Assembly (NCBI GenBank): GCA_963556695.1
Contig: CAUWAG010000012.1
Coordinates: forward strand, 186,001 to 250,000
From: Anthostomella pinea
Lineage: Eukaryota > Ascomycota > Sordariomycetes > Xylariales > Xylariaceae
Length of the DNA stretch: 64,000 nucleotides
Reading direction: 5' to 3'
The notes beneath the pieces were generated by a model, which saw only the letters and a program-made list of their open reading frames with translations, was not told where the DNA came from and made no database searches. Made by a program: the position numbers and the translations under genes. Position 1 is the stretch's first letter; every line of letters begins with the position of its first letter. Positions 45,583 to 55,862 of this stretch are shown piece after piece.

Positions 45583-47344
45583 CTATATGCCCGAGTCGTC
45601 CTGAACGACCTCCTTGGCCTCCACGTACTTCTTCCAGTTCGCACACGTCGAGTCGAGGCTGTCAGCATCACACATGGGCGGGATCTCCGACGCTCGCTCC
45701 ACTATCTGCAGCGCAAAGCCCTGTGATGCGTGCCATCCGATCTGTCGCGACGTCAGTCTTGGGAGTGCCCGGATATACGAAGTGAAAGGCGGTACTTACG
45801 TGGCAGTGCATGAGCCAGACGCCAGGGTTATCCGTGATGAAACCGAGAACCAAATATCCATTCGCAGGCAGCATAGCCACATCCCGGCGCGGCGGGTTCT
45901 TCAGCTGCAGCGCCGTGTCGCTGGTGTAGTTGGCGTTTGCCTTCTGGGCGAGCACGAAGAAATCGTGTCCATGAAGATGAATGGGATGTGTTAGACCGAG
46001 GGCACTGGCGCCGTTTTCAATGACGAAGTACACCCAGGCATTCTTCTCGTTGAGCTGGATGACGTTCTGCGCCTGCTCGAAGACGGACACGTCGGCCAGG
46101 CTCTGCTGCAGTGTCGGCACGCCCCAGTCCGACAGGAAGTCCTGGCCGTCGAGCGTCCACTTGAACATGCCGTGCGAGTTGACGGCGTAGCCGAGGCTGA
46201 AACTCTCGGTTGCGGCCGGGGCCTGGGCGTCGATGGCTACGTACGGGACTAGGCTTGACATCGGTTCGTCGTGGCAGTCCTCGGTGTACTGATATGCGGA
46301 GGATGCTGGGTCCGTATGCGAGGCAGCATCATAGCGCACGATACCCTTGATGTCGTTCACCATCTCGTTCTCGGCACTGCACGCCATGTCGGGGTAGGCG
46401 CGCAGCCAGAAGTCACCCTCGCCCTGGTCAGCCTCGACAATGACATCGTACCGCTGGCCGATACCGATGCTGAGGACGTCGGTGGTGTAGGGCTTGATGG
46501 GTACCAAATCGGCGGCGATAACCGTCATCTTGTGGTTGTCGATCATAAACTTGAAGAACGTGTCGATGGCCGTGTTGACAAGGCGGATGCGGTGACGCTT
46601 GCCGGCTGTGAACTTGGTCTCGAACCTCTTTCCGCCGTCGCCATAGACGTTGGTCCCGTTGATGAGACCGTTCTGTGCCCGGGGCGGCAGACCGGTCGAC
46701 GCAGAGCCCCACAATGCATCCGTGGTGTTGTGGAACCAGTCACCCAGCATCAGGATTCCCATATCTTCGTCGTACGGCGCTGAGGCTGGGCCGTGGATGA
46801 CGATTCCTCCGAACACACCGTTCCAAGCCTGTAGCGCGAAGTGCGAGTGGTACCAGCTGTGTCCGTACTGCTCGGCCCGGAAGCGGTACGTGATGCTGTC
46901 TCCCGGCGCGACGGGGCATTGGGTGATGGATGCTACTCCATCGTGCTGGTTGGTGGAGTTCTGTCGCAGGCCATGCCAGTGCAGGCTGGTCCCATTGTCG
47001 GCGAGAGCATTGTGAACATGAATCACCAGGTGGTCTCCCCAGTTGGCGAAGATGGTCGGTGCGGGTACTGATCCGTTCACGATCAAGACCACGCGCTCGA
47101 CACCATCGATAGCAGCGGTGCCATTCTGGATCTCGAGCCAGTACTCCCTCGTTACACCTGTGTCCGGGATACTATCATACCAGTTCGTTTCTAAAGAATG
47201 GTGTCTGTCCCAGCACTGGGGACTCTCTGCTGAGTCAAAGTTACATACACTGTGACAGTATCTCTTGTGGTGATGGGAAGAAGCAGAAACAAGAGATGAA
47301 AAAAGGAGAGTAGTTAGAGCGGCGAGGAACATAGTCGACCGCAT
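45583..47344 (-). CDS. secreted laccase-like multicopper oxidase
   Basis: It oxidises phenolic or related substrates and reduces oxygen to water outside the cell. Two exons on the minus strand (47344-45800 and 45741-45583) give 567 residues. A signal peptide (MRSTMFLAALTTLLFSSLVSA) precedes the mature part. All four copper motifs are present: HWHGLRQ, WYHSHFALQ, HPIHLHGHDFFV and, across the intron, HCHIGWHASQGFALQ. The residue ten positions after the type-1 Cys is Phe. It ends EVVQDDSGI, unlike the DSGL ending common in ascomycete laccases but similar in kind. Many N-glycosylation sites are visible. The frame is intact. Confidence 0.9.
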
Positions 47345-49036
47345 GATTAAGTATTAGATTAATAAAATAATGAGTGTGGTTCAGGACATGTAGGCCTAGA
47401 ACAGAGTAACGAGTGACATGGACACTTGAGCGACGTCCTGGCTGTTGCAGATGGTTGAGCAGATCATTACCATGCTGTGCGTGGAGAGGAAACGGAAGTA
47501 AAGAATTGGGCAAGGTCACGATGATAAACGAAGGGGATGGGCTCGGTTGCGCACCACTTCCCAACGCACGCGCATTCCAACCTGATGCAACATCGCAACA
47601 GGCCACGACGGGAGCTCTAAGCGGCAGTGACTGCGGGTTACCTACCGTACCTGGGCCGGTCGTCAATAGAGAGCCCGACGGAATGGACAGGCGCAGGGTC
47701 TTTTAGGTAGCGGAGTCCACGATGGCGCGACCTGGTAACCGAACTGGTGGCATGGACCGTGACGATGGCACGATGCCGGGGTTAGCGACCAGGTCTAGAC
47801 CAGCGGCCGATACTACGTCGAGGACCCTGCCCGAAGCCATCACGGCGGCGGTGGTCGAGCGAATGGGTAAGGTGCCAAGCCACCGCGGACTGCACTGACT
47901 GCACTGCTACGGTGATGGTAGTAGTAGTCATTTGTTTCAGGTGAAGGAGCGAGCTGCAGGCGCTCGTTTGTATAGCAGGTGGGAAACGGTGACACAGTCT
48001 GTAGGTAGCAACTGAAATAAGCTCGTGGAGAGAAACATTCGAGTCTTCGACAAGATGATGCGATAGCGAGAAGCGCACGGGCCGCGCGTGTAGATGTTCT
48101 AAAAAAGGGGGTGGCCCGGGTGGGTGCCGGCTAGGGCCACAGCCAATCAGATAACACGCACTCTTCACCTCGCTTAGTAGTTTCCGGCGGGGGCCAATCA
48201 GTCCAGCAGGCGCCTCTTCGAGGCGAACTATCGGCTTCCAATTTCTCTCGCGAATAGTTGACGTAGGCGCCAGTTTCGATAAATCTTCATGGTTGATATC
48301 TTTGCGCGCAGGAAACTTCTGGTAATTGCAAAGCGGGAGCGCAGCCACTCAACTTCTTTGATGTGGTCGCTCAGTGGCTAATGAACATGAAGAAGAGGCA
48401 TGGTGACTCTGCGGCTGATTGCGATTTTGGTTTTAGCTGAAAGATAAAGGGGTACCACTCTCATCTTTGGCCCTCCTAGCTCCAACACTATGTACTGCCA
48501 TTCTCAAGCAGAGTGTTAGTGGCCCACTTTAAATCGCTATATACACCATATAATCCTGGCGGTAACGATAGAAGAACGTTTTCGACGACCACGCTTTTAA
48601 AAAAAATATAAACTTATATTTATTTAAAAATTATTATATATTTATATACGACCGTTAATTTAAAAGCGTATTAATATTCTTATTATTGCGGTTATTAAGT
48701 TAGTATTTTAACTATTATATATAAGGTAATAAACCTCGGCATCTTTTAATAACTACGATAAAAGTACCTTTTATAACTATTACGTTTTTCAACCGACGTT
48801 GCATGTATAATTATATATGTTTTGTAATAGCCCTGAGTTGCTAATATCTAAGAGCATACGGAATGGTATATGCGACGGTGGTTAGGGAGCGTTGTCGTCG
48901 AAAAACGTACTTTCTGGTTGTTTGGAACCAGCTCAGAATTGTGTGGTGTGCATAGCGATTTAAGGTGGGCTGCTGACACTCTGCTCGAGAATGGCAGTAG
49001 CCTGACTTTCCTCTTTCATTCCCCATCTCATCTAAA
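47345..49036. other. intergenic region with an AT-rich island
   Basis: The multicopper oxidase promoter lies at the left. A 188-codon minus-strand open frame (47782-48348) has no recognisable feature. The right part holds an AT-rich RIP-like island (48590-48835), then the HET gene promoter. Confidence 0.5.
48590..48835. repeat. short AT-rich RIP-like relic
   Basis: About 250 bases with frequent TpA and retained CpG but few CpA or TpG, like the island at 20945-23345. No terminal repeats or duplications are visible. Confidence 0.55.
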
Positions 49037-50549
49037 ATGGTCCGCAAGGACATCTGCGAAAGGTGCCAGCAAATCCCAGCCAAAATCTACCAGCCCGTCG
49101 ACGAAGCCACCTGGTCGCGCGTGGCCAAGCACTCGGGGAGCTACTCCCAGCTGGTCCAATCAGCGACAACATGTCCGCTCTGCAAGGTGTGTCTCAAATA
49201 TATCGACGACTGGTTTGACAGCACATATTATGCCTCGAAAGCGAGCTTACTCAAAGAAGACCCCGTCATCGTGCTCAAGAATATGTATGATGGCGGCCAG
49301 GGTCCTCAACGGCAAGTCTGGCTTGGGATCACGGAAAAGAAGTGGGAGTAGATTGAAGAGAACGAATACGTGACGCCTACATCGGAGGCTCTTAACTTGT
49401 GCTACCCTGGTGTGTCATCAAGACGTCCGTTGATAGCCTCCGAAGCTCATACACGAAGTACCATCCGACCCCCCGGACCGGCACACCCCCCCAACCGGCA
49501 CAGCCAAACCCCACAACCACCACCAACAGTCCCCTTACTCACTTATACGGATTACAGCCCCTTTTGAGGGTAACTAGACGTTCTTTTGATGATTAGATAG
49601 CCCTTTTCTTGGTATTTAGCGGAATATATATTATTTAATTGTTAGGCCATTGGCATTGGCATTTAGCAGTCTCTGTGCCGCGCCCTTAAATGCAAATTTG
49701 CTATAGAATTCTCTCTGTGAGCCCCTGTCCCTCATGCACCACAGCATTCTGAAGCCAGCCACAATGCCTCTGCCCACGTATACAGAGGATAATGTGGTGA
49801 ATGCTTACCTAGACGTCACAGATAATGGCATGTCCATAAGAAAATCCAGCCAAAAATATGGCGTCCTGGCCAGCACGCTGTCAGTACGCATAAGGGGGAG
49901 AAGGACTAAAACGGAGGCTCACACCACCGAGTAGAGAATTTCTCCTGAGCAAGAAAGCAAGGTAACAGCCTGGATATTACGCCAGGAGACTTTGGGGCTT
50001 GCCCCCTCTCACTCAGCCGTCAGGGAAATTGTGGTAGAGCTCCTAAAAAGAAAGGGGGACTTCGCACCACTTGGGAACCACTATATGGACAGCTTTAAAC
50101 GACGCAACCCTACCATCCAGACCAAAATCGGCAAGTGAATGGAATCTGCTTGGTTTAAGGGGTTTACCCCTAAGTCTGTGAACTGGTTCTTCAACATCTT
50201 GGAGGACTACGGCTGGGTGAAGCCAGAAAATACATATAATATCAATAAGGGCAGCATCATGTCGGGTTTTGATAACTCTTTTGAGCCCCTTATTTTTATA
50301 ATTAATTAATTACCCTTATAGGCATTGATTCCTTAATTCTGGGAAGTTCTGAGACGAGGAAAGCTTTCCTAAAGAGCCCCAAGGGCCGCTCGTGGACATC
50401 TTTCATCGAGACCATTTCAGCTACCGGTAAAATACTCAAAACAGGCCTGATTTTTAAGGGAAAAGATCTCTAAGCGCAGTGGTTCCTCGAGGAATTCCAG
50501 AAGATAGCCGACTGGTATTATATAACGTCAGAAAACGGCTGGACTAGTA

Positions 50550-51100
50550 TTGATTGATTGATTGTATTTATCGTGGGTGCAGTCCCTCCATAGGGCAAAC
50601 CACGCCTCCCAGGCCATTGCATCGCAAGGTTGTAGGGGTGTCAGTCTAGATACATTCAGATCCGCACACGAGCCTATCCTCGCTGTAGCGGTACCAACCT
50701 GGAGTGACCAGATGGTTTTAGTCAATACCCAAGCATGATTCCGTCAGAAAAACCTCCTGTCCAGTGACTAAGCGACCCAGTGAACCTCAGTCCTCTGGTA
50801 AACACATTGTTCCAGTAGCCGTTCGATATATGTCGTATTGGTGGGTGAAGTAGGTATTTGTTATCTGCTGGCAAGGAAAACCACAAGGGGAAAAACCTCG
50901 TAGGAGTGGGTATTATGGAGACAAGCTGCTTGGCTATCGGGCTCTGCAATAAGGGGCCTCTCCACTGTTGTGTGCTGGTTGTCGACTCGCACAAGCCGGG
51001 TCAGAAGGGGGCCATAGCAGGATTCGAACCCACTTGTTCTCGTCGCCCACCGCACAAACGAGAACACAACCAGGCGCATTTGACCATTGCGCCATACGGC
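50550..51100 (-). mobile_element. tRNA-derived SINE, copy 2, complete, about 551 bp
   Basis: The head is at the right end and the tail at the left, where a TTGA tetramer run (TTGATTGATTGATTG) forms the simple-repeat tail of a SINE read on the minus strand. A 14-bp target duplication flanks it: CGGCTGGACTAGTA at 50536-50549 and CGGCTGGACCAGTA at 51101-51114 (one base may be shared with the head). The empty site is visible in pogo copy A, which reads CGGCTGGACCAGTAACG without interruption. A long duplication and simple tail are the marks of LINE-driven retrotransposition. No coding capacity is apparent. Confidence 0.88.
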
Positions 51101-51101
51101 C
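51010..51101 (-). other. tRNA-like head of SINE copy 2
   Basis: Identical over 92 nt to the head at 186-277. A box at the complement of 51084-51094, B box at the complement of 51020-51030. The 8-bp hairpin again replaces the anticodon arm. Confidence 0.75.
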
Positions 51102-54036
51102 GGCTGGACCAGTAACGATATCGCCTGCCAGTGGCTTGAGCACGTTTTCATACCACAAGTGGATGATTTTCATGGCCAGGAACAGTGGGAACCAGTCTTT
51201 TTGATCCTATATGGCCATGGTAGCCATACCTCCGTACGTACACCAATTTTTTCTATTTTATTTACTGGTTATTTGATTTATGCCGATTTAAATAGCAACT
51301 GACTGTAGAAAAGGACGAATTTATAATACAGTGTTATTTTGCTAATATCTTACTGTGCTTTTTCCCAGCAGACATTAGTCACGGAATGCAATCACTGGAT
51401 AACGGCCCCTATAACGCCCTTAAGTCTTATTACCAGAGATTCCTCACCCAGTTAAATTCTTTGACTGATTCCTCCCCTGTTGACAAGATCAACTTTATCC
51501 GCTATTATAACAAGGCAAAGAACATAATATTTACGCCAAAAAAAAATATCTGTTCGGGCTTCTGAGTAACAAGATGCTACCTAATTAGCCACAAAAAGTG
51601 TCTAGACTATCCAGAAATCCAAGAAAACAAGTGGAAGACCCCTGAGCCAGAAGAACAGGAGGACTCGGAGCCAGAGGACCAACAGACCCCTACCACGAGC
51701 CGGCAAATCCGGGATTTCGGAAAGAACCGTTCTCCAGCCACTCGGCTGAAGTTCCGGAAGATCTCACATGCCTTTGAGAACCAGGAGACGGAGCTGGCTA
51801 TAAAAAACCAGAAGATCAGGGCCCTGGAGGCTGATCTAGAACAGCTACCTCCCAAGAAAAGAAAAAAGATACCAAATCCCAACAAAAAGTTCATGACAAT
51901 GATAGAAATATTAACCCAGGGTAGTGATCTGTTAGTTCTGGTTATTATAGAGTCTTCTTTTTCTTCTTTAGAGTCAGAGGTTATTAAAGACAAGGGTGAG
52001 GAGGACGAGGAGGTTACGGACGCTGAGAAGTCTGTAGAAGCCCCTGTTACAGAAGCCCAGATGACTAGATCCGGGCGGTCAATCCGGGCGCCGGCTAGAT
52101 ACGTCGATTGAGCAGCCAAAACACCACAGAATGATAATTTTGCTGATTTTTTTGACCCTATACAGCCTCAAATGCGTGTAAGTGAGTAGGGGGGTCTTTT
52201 GGCGGTGGTGGCGGGGTTTGGCTGTGCCGGTAGTGGGGGTATGCCGGTTCAGGGGGTCGGATGGTAGGTGACGAGAACAAACCGCCGTTCCTATTCCATG
52301 ACTGGGGGTCGGCTGAGTCGCTCGAGCTGTGCAAACAGTGGATTGCTTGTTGTCTCGATAGTCGTGATGCTTGCCCAAAACCGGATCCAACGTTCCTCCC
52401 GTCCAGGCTGATTGAAGTTGGCCAAGGCGAGAATATAAAACTCGCACTCACTTCAGGTAAGCTAAGATACCTGCGTATACGCCAGTGTCATGCTGAGACC
52501 TCACGCCGCCAATGCTTATTTCGTCCCTATCTAGCCTTCTCCGACATTGAGAAGAAGACAACTTACGTCGCCTTGAGTTACTGCTGGGGGACCAATCCCA
52601 ACCCATCCGGGCGCACGACAGATGCGAACATCAATGAACAGCTCGAATGTATCAAAGTTGGATCCCTTCCCAAGACCATCAGAGATGCTGTACTCGTAGC
52701 ACGCGGCTTGGAGGCCCCGTATCTCTGGGTCGACGCGCTATGTATCATCCAGGGTAATGCTCGAGACTGGCAGCTGGAATCCGCTGAGATGGCAGATATC
52801 TACTCAAACTCGTACTGCACGATTGCAGCAACTACCGCAGAGAACAGTGATCAGGGCTGCCTAGGAAGCCATCCGCTTTCAGAGCAGCCATGTCAGCTCT
52901 CCTGGGAGGCTACGGACCTCCAGGAAAAATCCTCTATCATCATATATCCGGAGATAATAACTCCCAATAGGGTCGAGATGGTCCCGGCTGGAAGCGTACT
53001 TACCACGCGAGGATGGACGCTTCAAGAGATGATACTGTCACCCCGCGTCCTTCATCATACCGACATCGGTATCCTCTGGGCCTGCAAGACGATGCATGCA
53101 TCTGAACAAGAAACAGGACTGGTCCCAGCCGCCCCTGATCCATTCGCAGAGGTAATCCATATGTTGGACGAGCACCAAGTCTTTGCACAGCCATACAAGG
53201 ACTGGAGGAAGCACATCGGAGACTTCACGCGTCGCAACCTCACCGTCGTGACAGATCGACTACCAGCTCTAGCAGGTCTCGCAAAGCGACTGAAGGAGAA
53301 AACCGGCGCCACGTATCTAGCGGGAATGTGAAAAGAGTCACTGATAGATGACCTGACATGGTGTCGCTATGCCGCAGAAGCACCTCTCACATCGTGCCCA
53401 ACGTATGTCGCGCCTTCATGGTCATGGGCATCCAAACTCGGAGTATTGGACCCATGCCAGTTTGAGATAGGAGTACTCGTCCCCGCCAGCGGCGATACTC
53501 TCATCGACACCGCCACCGCGGCCAAAATCTCGGAGAAGAAGCAGGCGGCCACGGAGAAGCCACAGAACGGCGGGTGGGAGGTCCTGCAGAAGAATTTTGA
53601 GAAGACCAGGAAAGTCTTCAGGCTTCTCAAAGCCGAGGTCACGGTGAAGGGAGAGAACCCGCTGGGCGAGGTGAGCGACGGCTTTCTTCAAATCGAAGGC
53701 AAGGTTGGCTTAATCCAGACCAGATGCGAAAGCGAGCTGTCGGGTGAAGACTTGCGCGAGCTTGGCCAGGGCTTCGATATTGGCGGGCTTCGAGTGGGAC
53801 TGTGGGCAGTCGACGAGCAAGCAAGCACTGCCAAACCGGTTGGGGCGTGGTCGCCAGACTGCGAGATGGCGGGGGACTCTTGGGGCTTGATGCATTTTCT
53901 TCAGGTCACGCAGCTCGGGGTAGGCTTGGTTTTGAGGCTGGTTGGACCTGGTGAGACCTTTGAGCGTATTGGGTTGGGTCGCTTGACTGAACAGGCTCTC
54001 TGCAGGCTTGAGACGAGGGTCGTTACGATCGTTTAA

Positions 54037-54800
54037 ATCCTAAATAAGGGTATAGTCTATTCGATACTAATTACCAAGTGTATTTACATGGGGTGGTCTT
54101 CATCGTCCAGAGATGTCTCCGAGATCCGAATACCTCCTCCAGCGAACGAAAGTAACGGAGCTTGTTAGATCTCGTCGCTTGATGAAGGAAGCTCTGGTCA
54201 AGGTGTCCACGCTGGACCACGCAGGCAGAAATTCCGGGTTCTGGAGGCACGTGTCAGGTCAGACACATAAGATCAACATGTTCGCATGCGCTGTGAAATG
54301 GTGCAGTCCTCTGGCTGTTACTTCCAAACATTTTACTTACAGAGCCTCATCTGTGAGTCATAGCCGCACAGTCAATGGATTTTCTCACACGTAAGGCTTT
54401 CCTACGAGTCCCTCGGAGAGTACCAATCACGTCGATGCTGCTTCGGGGCCCTCCGGTGGCACCCCTGAACAGCCAAAGGCGAAGCCAGTGAGGGGCAAAC
54501 GGCTCAGCTGAGCCAGTGAAGAGCACGAAACGCGACTCGCCGGCAGGCAGACGGTCGCATGAGCTCCCGTGGAGGCCCATCATGCAGATTTGATGAACCA
54601 AAAGATGACGGCACATTAGCGCTATTAGGACCCGAACCTTACACCACTTATATGAACAACCTTCAACTGGGTCTTTGCACTGGTCGACACCAACTCATGC
54701 TACGCCCACTTATGCGGCGGAATCCCCAATAGCTGAAGCTCATTCAGGACCTGGGTTCTCTCTTCGCGCTCGGCAAGCCCGAGTTTGACGAGAATACACC
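54037..54800. other. intergenic region
   Basis: Between the HET pseudogene and the next gene. No gene is supported; the promoter of the gene at 54801 is presumably here. Confidence 0.5.
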
Positions 54801-55452
54801 ATGAACACGACGAAGAGTTGGTTTCAAAAGGCACGAGCGCAAACCTTGAAGTCTGGTAAAAATGACAACAACAGGAACCCGACTGCTAGCATGAGTAGTG
54901 AGGGCAACAGTCCAAGTATCACAAACGCCTCAGCCAGCAGCTACCAGACCCTCCCACCGACGTTCGAGAAGACGCCCACTCAATATCTGTACAAGGCCGC
55001 GAGCGTCAGAGGCCTGCCATCTATGATGCCTGACGTCGTCAACGTCTACAACCTGGATTGGCATGAACTGAAGCCATTTCTGGAGAAGAGATATCCTGGC
55101 GTGCCTTTCAAGGATGTAAGTGTCCACCGTCAAAGAGCATCGAGCGATGTCTACACTCGCCACGCCAGGTGCTGACATGTGAGCTTTTCAGCAAGAGGGG
55201 GTGGAGGATCATTACCTGATATACGTCCCGTCGCTATTGACCCAGGTAAGACACTTGACAATATCGACTCACAGAACGTTTCGCGAGTGACTAAAGCGTA
55301 TTCAGGCTGATCGAGACGAGATCCAAGATATCCGAAAAGCTTACAGAGATAGAGCCAGATCGAAGGCGAAGAACCCGGGTGGAAGCGGTCGAAATCGACA
55401 GGAGCACAGCCCGGACGGGCCCAGGCGGTCATTGGAGGCTGATGATGACTGA
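54801..55452 (+). CDS. small protein of unknown function
   Basis: Three exons (54801-55115, 55192-55245, 55306-55452) join to 171 residues with GT-AG introns and no frame loss. The N-terminal 50 residues are Ser/Asn/Thr-rich and probably disordered. A compact core follows (YLYKAASVRGLPSMM; VNVYNLDWHELKPFLEKRY; EDHYLIYVPSLLTQ). The C-terminus is a charged helix (ADRDEIQDIRKAYRDRARSK) and an acidic end. I do not recognise the family. It is co-oriented with the CorA-like gene 410 bases downstream and the kinase-vWA gene beyond. Confidence 0.6.
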
Positions 55453-55862
55453 CAAGGCCTCTGTTCGGGAGAGTCGCATGGCCGGGCGGCGTGGCGATAG
55501 ACCAGTGTCACAAGGCAGTGTACATGGATGGTGTCTCAGCTGTACACGATATACTTTTCGGTGTGGTAGTGGCTGAGCCTAGCTGCATGCGACCCCCTGG
55601 CCTGCTGCGGGGGGGGGGGGGGGGGCCGGTGCGAGACTCGACACCACGGCAGACCTGTAGGCTGCCTGCATAATCAATCAGGCTGTACGCGATGGGGTTC
55701 GGGCTTTCTGAGAATATCGCCATGTCTTTCTCTATATACGAACTCTTCAGCTAAATAAGTCGCTGTAAACGTCACTCTCATCATAGGAATATAGCTGCTT
55801 GAGTAGTTCCACATTTCACTCTTTCACGACTACTCCCTGGCTGCTCAACAGGAACATCCACA
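55453..55862. other. intergenic region with a poly-G tract
   Basis: Contains a G17 run (55609-55625). The right half is the presumed promoter of the CorA-like gene. Confidence 0.55.
55609..55625. repeat. poly-G homopolymer, 17 nt
   Basis: An uninterrupted run of 17 G followed by CCGG. It is likely unstable in length and prone to sequencing error. Confidence 0.95.

Larger units (their letters stand above)
49461..52264 (+). mobile_element. pogo/Fot1-type DNA transposon, copy B (2804 bp with nested SINE)
   Basis: It starts CCATCCGACCCCCC and ends in the inverted repeat GGGGGTCGGATGG, with TA outside both ends (49459-49460 and 52265-52266). The transposase relic reads on the plus strand from ATG 49764 (MPLPTYTEDNVVNAYLD). 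It has a private TAG (after TTE, where copy A has Gln), the TGA shared with copy A (50136-50138), the shared Tyr at the second catalytic site (51210-51212), and an interruption by the SINE at 50550-51100. The C-terminal part has a Glu-rich end (EEDEEVTDAEKSVEAP). It disrupts a HET-domain gene. Confidence 0.9.
49037..54036 (+). pseudogene. HET-domain (heterokaryon incompatibility) protein gene, split by a transposon
   Basis: HET-domain proteins trigger cell death on fusion of unlike fungal individuals. The 5' part starts at ATG 49037 with CERCQQIPAKIYQP and CPLCKVCLKYIDDW. A TAG at 49349-49351 follows KKWE. Pogo copy B occupies 49461-52264. Downstream one frame runs from 52267 to 54036: KTTYVALSYCWGTNPNPSG (HET core), LPKTIRDAVLVARGLEAPYLWVDALCIIQ broken here as LPKTIRDAV and LWVDALCIIQ, then RGWTLQEMILSPRVLHH. 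A TGA at 53329-53331 stands where relatives have Trp (before KESLIDDLTWCRY), and APSWSWAS follows. Both stops fit C-to-T or G-to-A transitions. Without the element the downstream frame joins as LIHEVGDEN. Confidence 0.88.

Noticed and set aside
47782..48348. 188-codon minus-strand open frame
   Set aside because: No domain, no signal peptide, no splice pattern; probably a chance frame in GC-rich promoter DNA.
29147..52264. Pogo copies A and B as one segmental duplication
   Set aside because: Each copy has its own TA pair and unrelated flanks, and the orientations are opposite.
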